DNA of 64,000 nucleotides, taken from NCBI GenBank assembly GCA_963718065.1, contig CAVQYE010000021.1, positions 48,824 through 112,823 on the forward strand, in the 5' to 3' direction. A program made the position numbers and the translations under genes. Under the pieces are notes generated by a model. That model was not told the origin of the DNA. It saw nothing but the letters and a program-made list of their open reading frames with translations, and made no database searches. Below are positions 26,236 to 35,500 of the stretch, piece by piece. The DNA is from CAVPGP01 sp963718065. Lineage in GTDB: Bacteria > Actinomycetota > Thermoleophilia > Gaiellales > Gaiellaceae. Positions within the stretch are counted from its first letter, which is position 1; every line of letters starts with the position of its first letter.

Positions 26236-26262
26236 CGGGCGCTCACCGGGCTCACCGAATGA

Positions 26263-26463
26263 TCAGGCCGGCGTCGCCGACTTCGGGCGGCGGCCGCGAC
26301 GAGCGGCGGGCTGGCCGGGCATCTCGCCGGCGCAGCTGTCGCAGAGGTCGGCCTGCTTGGCCCCGCGCCGCGCGTCCGAATACGTCACGCGCATCGTCGC
26401 TCCACGAGCTTCCTCGACTTCCTTACCGCATTTGTCACAGACGAGAACCGTCTTGCGAGCCAC
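26263..26463 (-). CDS. Small zinc-ribbon protein with AT-hook-like tail
   Basis: 66 residues from a GTG preceded by AGGAGG at ideal spacing; the longer frame back to 26,523 has no such site. Two CxxC pairs (LVCDKCGKEV and DLCDSCAGEM) form a probable treble-clef or ribbon zinc site. The C-terminal RRGRRPKSATPA resembles an AT-hook (GRP-like core flanked by basics), suggesting DNA binding. Similar short proteins with a zinc motif and a basic tail occur in actinobacteria without assigned function. It could be a small nucleoid or regulatory protein; this is inference. Confidence 0.75.
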   Translation of the reverse strand: MARKTVLVCDKCGKEVEEARGATMRVTYSDARRGAKQADLCDSCAGEMPGQPAARRGRRPKSATPA

Positions 26464-26798
26464 GTCTTCCTCCTGGAATCGCTGGGGGAATGCCAGCGTA
26501 CTAAAAGACTCAGGCAGCGTCACGCGTCCGGCGAATTCACCAGGACCGAAGCTACGAGAGAACTGCGCGCTCTTCCCCGTCGAGACCCGTTTGCCGTTCG
26601 CCTACGACGCGCAAATGCCGGGGCCGGAAATCCTGGATCGTTCGCCCTTCGAGATGACCTTCCGCTTTGCGTCCGACTCGCTCTCCGGGGCCAGCCTCGG
26701 CGAGGGCAATTGCCGCCAAGCATTGTCCCACCCAGGTGCGGAAATCCATGCCGTACCCCGCAGAGGGGACGTGCCAATCCCGCTAGGCTCAGGCCGCC
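26464..26798. other. 335-base divergent intergenic region, no gene recognised
   Basis: The space between the zinc-ribbon gene (minus) and the isocitrate dehydrogenase-like gene (plus) must hold both promoters. A minus-strand open frame at 26,520-26,777 has an atypical Arg/Gly/Ser-rich product with no family features and I do not call it. Base composition is lower in GC than in the surrounding genes. No hairpin, repeat or RNA gene was seen. Confidence 0.5.
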
Positions 26799-27869
26799 AT
26801 GGACACGAAGACGATCGTTGTGCTCGAGGGGGACGAGACCGGCCAGGAGCTACTCGAAGAAGGGCTCCGCGTGATCGCTGCGGAGGTGATCGGGTTCGAG
26901 CTCGACCTGCAGCGGTTCGACCTCTCGCTCGAGAACCGCCGCGCCACCAAGAACCAGGTCGTCTACGAGGCTGCGAAGGCGATCCGCGACCACGGGCTCG
27001 GGCTCAAGGCGGCGACGGTGATTCCCGAGGGTCGCGACGACGTCGGCTCGCCGAACCGCATCCTCCGCGAGGAGATCGGCGGCCAGGTGATCGTGCGCAC
27101 AGGGCGCCGCATTCCCGGCGTCGTGCCGCTCGGCGGCGTCCACGCCCCGATCTCGATCGTCCGGATGGCCGTCGGCGGCGCGTACGGCGCCGAGGAATGG
27201 CGCGAAGGCGAAGGCGACGACGAGGTGGCCTTCCGCACCGAGCGGATGGACCGGCGGATCTGCCGGTCGGTCGCGGAGTACTCGTTCCTGCTGGCCGAGC
27301 GGACCGGCGCCAAGGTCTTCGGTGGCCCCAAGTACACCGTCAGCCCCACCTACGAGGGGATGCTGAAAGAGGAGATGGACAGGGCGGCGGCTCAGCATCC
27401 CGACGTGGCCTACGAGCCGCAGCTGATCGACGCGACGTTCGCGCTCCTCATCTCCTCGACCGGCGACCCGCTCGTGATCCCCGCGTTGAACCGCGACGGC
27501 GACATCCTCTCCGACCTGGTGCTGCCGCTCTTCGGGTCGATCGCCGGCTCCGAGTCGATGGTCGTCGCCTTCGACGAGGAGTACCGGCCGCGGGCGCTGA
27601 TGGCCGAGGCGGCGCACGGGACGGCACCGTCGCTGCAGGGCAAGAACGTCGCGAACCCACTGGCGATGATCCTCGCGAGCGCCGCGGTGCTGCAGCACGG
27701 CGACGAGCAGGCACAGCTGGCGGCGCGCGCGATCCGCGAGTCGGCGCTCGAGGCGGTCTCCGGCGGTGTAAAGACGGCCGATCTCGGCGGCGACGCCGGC
27801 ACGACCGAGTTCACCGACGAGGTGATCCGCCGGACGAAGGCGAAGCTCGAGATCTGGGCTTCGCTCTAG
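26799..27869 (+). CDS. Isocitrate/isopropylmalate dehydrogenase family protein, probably isocitrate dehydrogenase
   Basis: 356 residues of the beta-decarboxylating dehydrogenase fold. VVLEGDETGQELL opens the protein, and GSPNRILREEIG matches the S-x-N-x-x-L-R substrate loop of isocitrate dehydrogenase (Ser and Asn for the gamma-carboxylate). The Lys/Tyr and metal-binding Asp region lies in STGDPLVIPALNRDGDILSDL, and EAAHGTAPSLQGKNVANP is the cofactor and phosphate loop. I favour isocitrate dehydrogenase over LeuB because of the Ser-Asn loop; homoisocitrate or tartrate-type enzymes are alternatives. It would oxidise isocitrate to 2-oxoglutarate in the TCA cycle. Single gene with its own promoter region. 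Confidence 0.8.
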   Translation: MDTKTIVVLEGDETGQELLEEGLRVIAAEVIGFELDLQRFDLSLENRRATKNQVVYEAAKAIRDHGLGLKAATVIPEGRDDVGSPNRILREEIGGQVIVRTGRRIPGVVPLGGVHAPISIVRMAVGGAYGAEEWREGEGDDEVAFRTERMDRRICRSVAEYSFLLAERTGAKVFGGPKYTVSPTYEGMLKEEMDRAAAQHPDVAYEPQLIDATFALLISSTGDPLVIPALNRDGDILSDLVLPLFGSIAGSESMVVAFDEEYRPRALMAEAAHGTAPSLQGKNVANPLAMILASAAVLQHGDEQAQLAARAIRESALEAVSGGVKTADLGGDAGTTEFTDEVIRRTKAKLEIWASL

Positions 27870-27984
27870 GCGGTGCGTCTGCGCCGCCGACGAGCGTAGT
27901 TTCCCGCCACGCGAATCGTCGGCGACCCTGATCTCGGGGCGGCTTTGAGGACGGATCGAGCACGGTGATTGGAGGTCGCGCATC

Positions 27985-29202
27985 GTGCCGAAAACGCTGC
28001 AATCGACGCGGTGGCGTCTTCGCCGGCGCCGTCCCGCGACCGCCTGGCTGATCGCCGGGCTCGCGGTGTTCGCAGCGGCCGGCGCTCTGCTCGTCGACGG
28101 GACCGCTCGATCGCGAAACGGACCGAATCCGCGCCCGGAGCTGCAACGCACGATCGACGTCCTGGTCACGGGCCGCAACCGGATTGCTCCCGGTGTGACC
28201 GCGTACGTCTCCGGCCCGCACGGGACGTGGGTCGGTTCGTCTGGTGTGGCGAACGTCGCCACGGGTGAGCAGATGCGCCCCGATGCACGGCTGCGCCTCG
28301 AGAGCGTCAGCAAGCTGTGGACGGCGACGCTCATCCTCCAGCTCGCCGGCAAGCGGAAGCTGGCGCTGGACGACACCGTCGCGCGCTGGCTGCCGGGTCT
28401 CCTTCCTTACGGGAGCCGAATTACGCTGCGCCAGCTCCTGAATCACACGAGCGGCATCGTCTGCACGAACGACATCATCAACGACCCGCAGCGCTACCTC
28501 GACGAGGTCGAGAACCCCGCACTGCGCGCGAAGATTCGTTCGGCCACCGCCGCCTTGAGCAAGGAGCCCGGCGTCGAGATCCCGCCGCGCCTGTGGGTCG
28601 ACTTCGCCGCGGAGATCCCGCTCCGCACCGCGCCCGGCACCTCGTATCACTATTCGAACATCGGCTACATCGTGGCCGGTCTTGTGGCCGAGCGGGTCAG
28701 CGGCAAGAGCCTCGCCGACCTGGTTCGGGAGGGGATCAGCGAGCCGCTCGGACTCGTCTCGGCGGCCTACGATCCGCACAGCGTCGTCACCGGGCCTCAC
28801 GCGCACGGCTACAGCCTCGGCGCGAACGGCAAGCTCACCGACGCGACGACCTGGACTCTCGGCCTCGGCGCCAACGGGGGAGTCGTCTCCAACGCAGCCG
28901 ACGAGGCCCGCTTCCTGACGGCGCTGATGAAGGGCGTGCTGCTGAAGCCGGCCCAGCTGACGGCTCTGAAGACCCCGTCCGCCGCCTCCGGCGACTACGG
29001 CCTCGGCACCGGCGTCGACCCGACCGGTTGCGCCGGCATCGCGTACGGCCACAACGGCGGCGGTGACGGCTTCGAGTCGAACGTCTTCGTCTCCGGCGAC
29101 GGGACCCGCGTCGCGGTGCTTCTCCTCAACGGCCGCCCACTCGACGGCCACGGGGACGGCGTCGCGTTCGAAGCGATGCGGCGTCTCTACTGCGCCGCCT
29201 GA
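27985..29202 (+). CDS. Serine hydrolase, class C beta-lactamase/DD-peptidase fold
   Basis: 405 residues with an N-terminal membrane or signal segment (residues 18-38) so that the domain acts outside the membrane. The active-site set of the penicillin-binding serine hydrolases is visible: S-V-S-K at 107-110 (nucleophile Ser and general-base Lys), Y-S-N at 223-225, and H-N-G-G near residue 355 in YGHNGGGDGFE, standing for the KTG box. Members include DD-peptidases, esterases and beta-lactamase-like proteins. Nothing in the context picks one. The start is a GTG preceded by TGGAGG. It converges with the HD-GYP gene, 26 bases apart. Confidence 0.85.
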   Translation: MPKTLQSTRWRLRRRRPATAWLIAGLAVFAAAGALLVDGTARSRNGPNPRPELQRTIDVLVTGRNRIAPGVTAYVSGPHGTWVGSSGVANVATGEQMRPDARLRLESVSKLWTATLILQLAGKRKLALDDTVARWLPGLLPYGSRITLRQLLNHTSGIVCTNDIINDPQRYLDEVENPALRAKIRSATAALSKEPGVEIPPRLWVDFAAEIPLRTAPGTSYHYSNIGYIVAGLVAERVSGKSLADLVREGISEPLGLVSAAYDPHSVVTGPHAHGYSLGANGKLTDATTWTLGLGANGGVVSNAADEARFLTALMKGVLLKPAQLTALKTPSAASGDYGLGTGVDPTGCAGIAYGHNGGGDGFESNVFVSGDGTRVAVLLLNGRPLDGHGDGVAFEAMRRLYCAA

Positions 29203-29228
29203 CTCTGACCCGCGGCCCCGTCGCCAGG

Positions 29229-29810
29229 CTACGCGGGCGCGGTTGCGCGCTCGAGCTCGAGCTCGTCGGCTTCGAACGCCGCCGTGAACGCATCGGCGAC
29301 GTCCGGGTCGAACTGCGAGCCGGCACACCGCTCGATCTCGAGGGCGGCGTCACGCTGCGCGAGCGGGCGCCGGTACGGGCGCATCGACGTCATCGCGTCG
29401 AACGCGTCGGCGACCGCGAGGATGCGCGCCGCGAGCGGGATCTCGCCGCCGCCGAGTCGATGCGGGTAGCCGCCGCCGTCCCAGCGCTCGTGGTGGTGGA
29501 GGACGCAGCCGAGCGCCGTGTGGAAGGCGGGGATGCCGTTGATCAGCTCGGCACCGGACCTCGGGTGGCCGCGGATCAGGTCGAACTCGAGCTCGTCGAG
29601 CGGGCCAGGCTTCAGCAGCACTTCCTCGGGAATCCCGACCTTGCCGATGTCGTGCAGCGGCCCGCCGACCAGGATCGCCTCCAGGACGTCGTTGCCGACG
29701 TCGAGCCGGCTCGCGATTGCGCAGGCGAACTCGGTCACGCGGAAGGAGTGTCCACGGGTGTACGGGTCGCGCGCCTCGATTGCCAGAGAAAGAGCAAGGA
29801 GTGACCCCAT
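29229..29810 (-). CDS. HD-GYP domain phosphodiesterase-like protein
   Basis: 193 residues that consist almost only of an HD-GYP domain. HSFRVTEFACAIA contains the first His, PLHDIGKVGIPEEVLLKPG the H53-D54 pair, LHHHERWDGGGYPHRL the HHE and GYP motifs, and ILAVADAFDAMTSMRPYRRP the last Asp. HD-GYP proteins hydrolyse cyclic di-GMP or related signals. No sensory domain is attached in this frame; a longer reading upstream overlaps the DedA gene and lacks domain features. The ATG at 29,810 has a GGGAGG site seven bases before it. Confidence 0.85.
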   Translation of the reverse strand: MGSLLALSLAIEARDPYTRGHSFRVTEFACAIASRLDVGNDVLEAILVGGPLHDIGKVGIPEEVLLKPGPLDELEFDLIRGHPRSGAELINGIPAFHTALGCVLHHHERWDGGGYPHRLGGGEIPLAARILAVADAFDAMTSMRPYRRPLAQRDAALEIERCAGSQFDPDVADAFTAAFEADELELERATAPA

Positions 29811-29857
29811 CGGCCTCCCGGTTTCTCTCCGTGCGGCCGCGTTCCTGCTCGACCCTT

Positions 29858-30415
29858 CTACGTCTCCTCGACGATGCGGCGCTTCCAGACGTGGAAGCCG
29901 GCGAGCGCGACAATGATCAGCACGCCGAGTGCGATCCCGGCGATCAGCCCGTAGCGGTTGATCGCGTCGCCCGCCGCGTGGCCGCCGTAGTACGAGGCGA
30001 CTCCGACGAGCACCGCCCAGCAGATACCGCCGGCGGCGTTCCAGATGAAGAAGCGCCACCACGGCATGTGGCCGATTCCCGCGAGCCAGGCGGAAGTGAC
30101 GCGCAGAACGGCGACGAACCGGCCGAGGAACACCGTCTTGGGGCCGTGCCGCGCGAAGAAGCGTTCGGACGGCGGCAGCACACGATCGGCGTCGCGCTCG
30201 ATCGGCTTCCGCGTCAGGAGCTTCCTGCCGCCCTTGCGGCCGATCCAGTAGCCGATGTTGTCGCCGATGATCGCGGCCAGCGCGGCGACCACGATCACCG
30301 TCACGATCGAGTAATGACCCCGGTCGGCGAGCACCGCAGCCGCGATCAGCGCGGTCTCGCCCGGCAGCGGCACGCCGGCCGATTCCACCGCGACGAGCAC
30401 GAAGAGGAGGATCAA
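29858..30415 (-). CDS. DedA/SNARE-associated family membrane protein
   Basis: 185 residues with about five hydrophobic segments. Family features are FVLVAVESAGVPLPGETAL (the re-entrant E-x-x-x-x-P-x-P-x-E loop), the GDNIGYWIGRKGG stretch, and FLGRFVAVLRVTSAWLAG (the F/Y-x-x-R-x-x-P-x-x-R-x-x-x-x-x-x-G region, with Pro replaced by a short variant). DedA proteins are proposed flippases for undecaprenyl phosphate or phospholipids. The TTG start at 30,415 begins inside the usual first helix (LILLFVLVAVES), so about 15 residues may be missing because of an indel just upstream, where a TGA interrupts the frame. Confidence 0.8.
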   Translation of the reverse strand: MILLFVLVAVESAGVPLPGETALIAAAVLADRGHYSIVTVIVVAALAAIIGDNIGYWIGRKGGRKLLTRKPIERDADRVLPPSERFFARHGPKTVFLGRFVAVLRVTSAWLAGIGHMPWWRFFIWNAAGGICWAVLVGVASYYGGHAAGDAINRYGLIAGIALGVLIIVALAGFHVWKRRIVEET

Positions 30416-30503
30416 CCCGTGCTCGAGTCAGGATTCGTCACCGGGCGAGTCTACGGCGCCGACTCCGGCGCGGCCGTCGTGCGGGTGCTGGGAGAGCTTC
30501 CCC

Positions 30504-31595
30504 GTGCAGATGAGGGTCGGCGTCCCGAGAGAGACCGCAGCCGGCGAGCGGCGAGTGGCGCTCGTCCCGGACGCGGTCGGGCGGCTGAACGGGATCACCG
30601 TCGCGGTCGAGCGCGGCGCCGGTGAAGGGGCCGGTTTCTCGGACGACGCGTACGGAGAGGCGGGCGCCGAGCTGGTCGACGACGCGTGGAACGGCGTCGA
30701 CGGCGTGGTGAAGGTCGCGAAGCCGACCGCGGCCGAGGTCGAAGCGGCTCGCAAGTGGGCAGCTGCTGATCGCGTTCCTGCAGCCGCTGACCGACGCGGC
30801 GCTCGTCGAGCGGCTCGTCGACAGCGCGGCGTGCTCGGGTTCGCGATGGAGTCGATCCCACGGACGACGCGCGCGCAGCCGATGGACGCGCTCTCGTCGC
30901 AGGCGACCGTCGCCGGCTACAAGGGTGCTGCTCTCGCGGCCGACCAGCTGCCGCGCTTCTTCCCGATGCTGACGACCGCGGCCGGAACGATCGCGCCGGC
31001 AAGGGTGCTCGTGCTCGGCGCGGGCGTCGCCGGCCTGCAGGCGATCGCGACCGCGCGGCGGCTCGGCGCCGTCGTCTCGGGCTTCGACGTCCGGCCGGCC
31101 GTGCGCGAGCAGGTGCAGTCGCTCGGCGCGACGTTCCTCGATCTCGGCGTCGTCGGCGAGGAGACCGAGGGCGGCTACGCGCGCGAGCTGACTCCCGAGG
31201 AGCAGGAGCGCCAGCAGGCCGCGCTCGGGGAGCGGATCCCGGAGTTCGACGTGGTGATCACGACCGCCGCGATCCCCGGACGCCCGGCGCCGAAGCTGAT
31301 TCCCGCCGACGCGGTCGCCGCGATGCGCGCCGGCTCGGTGATCGTCGACCTCGCCGCCGAGACCGGCGGCAACTGCGAGCTGACCCGACCCGGCGAGGAG
31401 GTCGTCGAGCACGGCGTCACGATCGTCGGCCTGACGAACCTCGCGAGCACGATGCCGCTCCACGCGAGCCAGCTCTACTCGCGCAACGTCTCGGCGCTGC
31501 TCGGGCACCTCGCGCCGGACGGCGAGCTGACGCTCGACTGGTCGGACGAGATCACCGCCGGCACCTGCGTGACCCGGAAGGAGGTGGCCGCATGA
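30504..31595 (+). CDS. pntAA: NAD(P) transhydrogenase subunit alpha part 1 (two compensating frameshifts)
   Basis: About 363 residues. The N-terminus (MRVGVPRETAAGERRVALVP) and the later RVLVLGAGVAGLQAIATARRLG (NAD-binding fold), VRPAVREQVQSLGA and LASTMPLHASQLYSRN are typical of the PntA dI domain, which binds NAD(H). Between about 30,756 and 30,832 the correct sequence (GQLLIAFLQPLTDAALVERL) is in a different frame, so one extra and one missing base flank that stretch. PntA and PntB together couple hydride transfer between NADH and NADP+ to proton flow across the membrane. It overlaps pntAB by 4 bases (ATGA). Confidence 0.88.
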   Translation: MQMRVGVPRETAAGERRVALVPDAVGRLNGITVAVERGAGEGAGFSDDAYGEAGAELVDDAWNGVDGVVKVAKPTAAEVEAARKWAAADRVPAAADRRGARRAARRQRGVLGFAMESIPRTTRAQPMDALSSQATVAGYKGAALAADQLPRFFPMLTTAAGTIAPARVLVLGAGVAGLQAIATARRLGAVVSGFDVRPAVREQVQSLGATFLDLGVVGEETEGGYARELTPEEQERQQAALGERIPEFDVVITTAAIPGRPAPKLIPADAVAAMRAGSVIVDLAAETGGNCELTRPGEEVVEHGVTIVGLTNLASTMPLHASQLYSRNVSALLGHLAPDGELTLDWSDEITAGTCVTRKEVAA

Positions 31596-31918
31596 GGCAC
31601 TCCGCACAGCTCGTCGTCGAGCTGACGATCCTCGCGCTCGCGATCTTCCTCGGCTTCGAGGTGATCTCGAAGGTGCCGACGCTGCTGCACACGCCGCTGA
31701 TGTCGGGGACGAACGCGATCCACGGGATCGTGATCGTCGGCGCGATGCTCGTCGCGGGCGCGGCGGACCCGGACACGCTCACCAGGTGGATCGGCTTCGT
31801 CGCGATGATCCTCGCCGCGGCGAACGTGGTCGGCGGCTTCGTCGTCACCGACCGCATGCTCGAGATGTTCAAGAAGCGCGAGCCGCCGCGAAGCGACACG
31901 GACGAGGAGGGAACCGGC
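31592..31918 (+). CDS. pntAB: NAD(P) transhydrogenase subunit alpha part 2
   Basis: About 109 residues with three or four membrane helices: ELTILALAIFLGFEVISKVP, then TNAIHGIVIVGAMLVAG with the conserved S/T-NAI-H-G-I-V-I-V-GA signature, then a helix ending FVVTDRMLEMFKKREPP. This is the proton-channel part (dII) of the transhydrogenase alpha chain. Its frame has no stop before pntB; the reading runs straight into SQNTSNLAYL of the beta subunit. A TGA lies one base out of frame within GTGAGC, so a single indel near 31,890 would restore the normal overlapping stop and start. Confidence 0.85.
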
Positions 31919-33303
31919 GTGAGCCAGAACACGTCGAACCTCGCCTACCTCGTCACGATCATCTGCTTCATCCTCGCGCTGCGGTTCCTCTCGTCGCCGA
32001 CGACGCGCGGCGCGGGAACTGGATCGGCGCGGTCGGCATGGCGATCGCGATCGTCGTCACGCTCGCGAACGAGCAGGTCGACTCGTACTGGCGGATCGTC
32101 GTCGGCTCAGCGATCGGCGGCACGTTCGGCGCGGTCGCTGCGCGCCGGGTGAAGATGACCGCGATGCCGCAGATGGTGGCGCTGTTCAACGGCGTCGGCG
32201 GCGGCGCGGCGGCGCTCGTCGCGCTCGCGGAGTTCCACAATCGCGCGCCGGACCCGGGGCGGCTGCACGGCGACGTCTCCGCGGCGATCGTTGCGTCGGC
32301 GCTGATCGGAGCGTCTCGTTCGCGGGCTCGATGGTCGCGTTCGCGAAGCTGCAGGAGCTGATCGGCGGTCGGCCGATCACGTATCCGGGCCAGCAGTTCG
32401 TGAACCTCGCGCTGCTCGCCGCGATCGTCGCGGGCGGCATCGCGATCGTGGCGGGCGCGGAGCAGCAATGGCTCCTGTCTCGTGCTCATCGGGTCGCTGC
32501 TCTTCGGCGTGCTGTTCGTGCTGCCGATCGGCGGCGCCGACATGCCGGTCGTGATCTCGCTGCTGAACGCCTTCACGGGCCTCGCCGCCGCGGCGACCGG
32601 CTTCGAGCTCGGCTCCAACGTGCTGATCGTCAGCGGCGCGCTCGTCGGCGCGTCGGGAACGCTGCTGACGATGCTGATGGGGCAGGCGATGAACCGCTCG
32701 ATCGGCAACGTCCTCTTCGGCGCGTTCGGACAGTGCAGGCGGCGGCGCGGCGGCTGCCGCGGTGGACGGCACGGTGCGCTCGGTGACCGCCGAGGACGTG
32801 GCGATCATGCTCTCGTACGCACAGCGCGTGGTCGTCGTGCCGGGCTACGGGATGGCGGTCGCGCAGGCCCAGCACGCGGTGCGCGAGCTCGCCGAGGTGC
32901 TCGAGAAGAAGGGCGTCGAGGTCTCGTACGCGATCCACCCCGTCGCCGGGCGCATGCCGGGGCACATGAACGTGCTGCTCGCCGAGGCGAACGTGCCGTA
33001 CCCGGCGCTGAAGGAGATGGACGAGATCAATCCGGAGTTCCCGCAGACGGACGTCGTCGCTCGTGATCGGCGCGAACGACGTCGTCAACCCGGCCGCGCG
33101 AAACGACCCGGGCAGCCCGATCTACGGGATGCCGATCCTCGACGTCGACCAGGCGAAGCAGATCGTCGTCATGAAGCGCTCGATGACCACCGGCTTCGCC
33201 GGCATCGACAACCCGCTCTTCCTCGACCCGAAGACCGTGATGCTCTTCGGCGACGCGAAGGAGTCGCGTCGCCAAGCTCGTCGCCGGCGTCAAGGCGCTG
33301 TGA
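31919..33303 (+). CDS. pntB: NAD(P) transhydrogenase subunit beta, multiple frameshifts
   Basis: Assembled from segments in three frames, the product is a full-length PntB of about 460 residues. The membrane part has NLAYLVTIICFILALRFLSSP, TAMPQMVALFNGVGGGAAAL, and PVVISLLNAFTGLAAAATGF. The NADP(H)-binding dIII part has VVVVPGYGMAVAQAQHAV, AGRMPGHMNVLLAEANVPY, LVIGANDVVNPAA and RSMTTGFAGIDNPLF, ending AKLVAGVKAL before a TGA. Slips occur near 32,008, 32,311, 32,476, 32,735, 33,058 and 33,264. Every conserved motif survives, which argues for sequence errors rather than a dead gene. Confidence 0.85.
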
Positions 33304-33305
33304 GC

Positions 33306-34248
33306 GTGACGTCCCGTTCTTCGCGGCCGGCGACGTCGAGCTCGCCGTGTCGCCGGAGCGCGCAGTCGACGCGGTGCGCGAGGCGTTCGTCGCCTACGCG
33401 CGCGGCGAGTGGACGATGCCGCCGAAGGTGTACGTGACGAACTACCCGGCCGGCGACTTCCGCGCGATGCCGGCGCTCGGCGGCGGGCACGCGCTGCTCA
33501 AGTGGGTGACGTCGTTTCCGGGGAACCCGGCGCGGGGTCTGCCGACCGTGAGCGGGCTCGTGCTCGCTCTCCGACGCGGCGAACGGGACGCTGCGAGGCG
33601 GTGCTCGACGCGCGGCGCGGTGACCGCGCTGCGGACGGGCGCGGCGGCGGTGCTCGCCGCCGAGACGCTCGGCGCGGCGACGCCGGCACGCGCCGCGGTG
33701 GTCGGCGCGGGTGTCAACGGGCGTGCGGCGGCGCGGACGTTCCTCGCGCGCGGGCGGCGCGGTGCGCTCTGGGACGTCGACGCGGAGCGGGCGCGCGCGC
33801 GTCGCCGACGAGCTCGGCGCTCGACGTCGCGCGAGCTCGCGCGAGGAGGCGCTCGCCGCGGACCTCGTCGTGACGGTCACGCCCGGCCACGAGGTGCTGC
33901 TTCGCGCGAGGGCTCGCTGCGAGCCGGGCCAGCACGTGAGCCTGATGGGCGCCGACGGGCCCGGCAAGGCGGAGATCGCGTCGGCGAGCTGGCGCGGTCG
34001 CGGATCTTCTGCGACGACTGGGAGCAGGCGAGCCACGGCGGCGAGCTCGCGCACGCGGTCGAGGCCGGGCTGTGTCGCCCGGGCCGACGTGACGGACGCT
34101 CGGCGCCGTGCTCGCGGGCGACGCCGAGGGCCGGCGCCGGCGACGACGAGATCACGACCTTCGACTCGACCGGGCTCGCGATCCAGGATCTCGCGATCGC
34201 GCTCGCCGCCGCGCTCGCACGGGCGGCTGGACGATGCTCGGACTCTGA
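33306..34248 (+). CDS. Ornithine cyclodeaminase/mu-crystallin family protein, multiple frameshifts
   Basis: Segments in different frames reconstruct one protein of about 310 residues. The start region reads PFFAAGDVELAVSPERAV, followed by GEWTMPPKVYVTNYPAGDFR and LLKWVTSFPGNP. Then come GAVTALRTGAAAVLAAE, a Rossmann start AAVVGAGVNGRAAARTFLA, VSLMGADGPGKAEI, and the late DEITTFDSTGLAIQDLAIAL. This is the layout of NAD-dependent ornithine cyclodeaminases, alanine dehydrogenases (archaeal type) and ketimine reductases; the substrate is unknown. It begins 3 bases after pntB and could be co-transcribed. At least four indels are needed to restore it. It converges with the FAD oxidase gene. Confidence 0.75.
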
Positions 34249-34278
34249 CGCCTGGCGGCGCGCTGCGTCGATCGCGCT

Positions 34279-35500
34279 CTACCGGCGACGCGCCGCCTGC
34301 GCGAGCCGCGGCCACGTCCGGGACGTCGAAGCCACCGGGCTCGAGCTGCGCGGTCGGCCGCCGTCGCCGAGGATCGCGCGCGCGACGAGGTCGCCGCAGC
34401 GAGCCCGAGCACGTTGCCGTGCCCGGAGTAGCCGCCGGCGACCCAGACGCCGTCGCCGCCCGGGACGCGCGCCGACGAGCGGGCAGCCGGTCGGCGTCGT
34501 CGCCCCAGATGCCCGGCCCAGCGGTGGTGACCGTCGGCGGCTCGCCGAACCGAGCGAGCTCGCCTCGAGCGAAGCGCCTCGAGCCGCTCCTGGACGACGC
34601 TCGGTCGTCTCCTCGTACGCGGTGCACTCGTCCGCGAGTCCCGCGTCGCGGTAGCCGCCGACGCACGAGCCGGCCGTCCGGCAGCTGGTGCCAGTAGTCG
34701 TAGCCGTGCCGGGCGTAGTGCGGCCGCGTCGAACAGGCGCTCGGGCAGCGGCTCCGTGGCGAGCATCTGGCCGCGCGTCGGGACGCACGTGCTCGCGCAA
34801 CTCGGGCAGCACCGAGCCGTCGTCGATACCCGTCGGTCGCGACGACGACGGCGTCGGCGTCGAGCCCGTCGACGTCGACCCGTCGTGCCCTCGACGATCT
34901 CGGCGCCGGCCTCGGCGGCGTCGCCGCGCGAGCCGGCGCACCCAGCGGGCAGGCTGGAGCGCTCCGTCGGGCGGATGGACGATCGCGCCGTGAAGAGCCG
35001 GCGCAGCGGCGTCGGCGAGGGCATCCCGGTCGAGCCACTCGGCGGCGAAGCCGTCGTCGCGCAGCGCCTCGTACTCCGCCTCGAGCTCGTCCCGCTCGTC
35101 TCGTCGACGGCGAGCCGGAGGCTGCCCGACGCGGCGGAACGCGTCGCCGGCCAGCGACTCGATGCCGGTCGAGCGTGCGCTCGGTCAGCTCCCAGAGCAG
35201 CCGGCGCGCTCGGGGCCGAGCTCGCGCGCGCGCGCGTCGTACGGCCGTCGCGGCGCCGCGGAGCGCGAAGCCTCCGTTCCGGCCGCTCGCGCCGCCGGCC
35301 ACCTCGCGCGCCTCGTGCAGGCGCACGCGCAGCCCTGCCTCCGCGAGCGTCAGCGCGCACGAGCAGCCGGTGACCCCGCCGCCGACGACGACGACGTCGG
35401 GCCGGCCGACGACGCGGCTGCCGACGCGATCGGCTCGCGTCGGCTCTGTCGAGCCAGTAGGAGTTGTCATGCACGGGCGCGATGCTACGCTCGGCGGCAT
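34279..35500 (-). CDS. FAD-dependent amine/amino-acid oxidoreductase (DAO fold), multiple frameshifts
   Basis: The minus strand starts with PPSVASRPCMTTPTG and a dinucleotide fold DVVVVGGGVTGCSCALTLAEAG (two short quotes joined), then GGASGRNGGFALRG, the FAD-contact motif of the DAO family. Later pieces in other frames read VPTRGQMLATEPLPERLF, YDYWHQLPDGRLV, GGYRD, and GVWVAGGYSGHGNVLGLA with the C-terminal FAD site. The family oxidises glycine, sarcosine, D-amino acids or polyamines. The ATG at 35,500 has a perfect AGGAGG five bases upstream; the ATG at 35,470 is an alternative. Five or more indels break the frame. It lies head-to-tail with dprA. Confidence 0.75.

Noticed and set aside
26520..26777. 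An 85-codon minus-strand gene in the divergent gap before the isocitrate dehydrogenase-like gene
   Set aside because: No ribosome-binding site, atypical Arg/Gly/Ser composition and no recognisable family.
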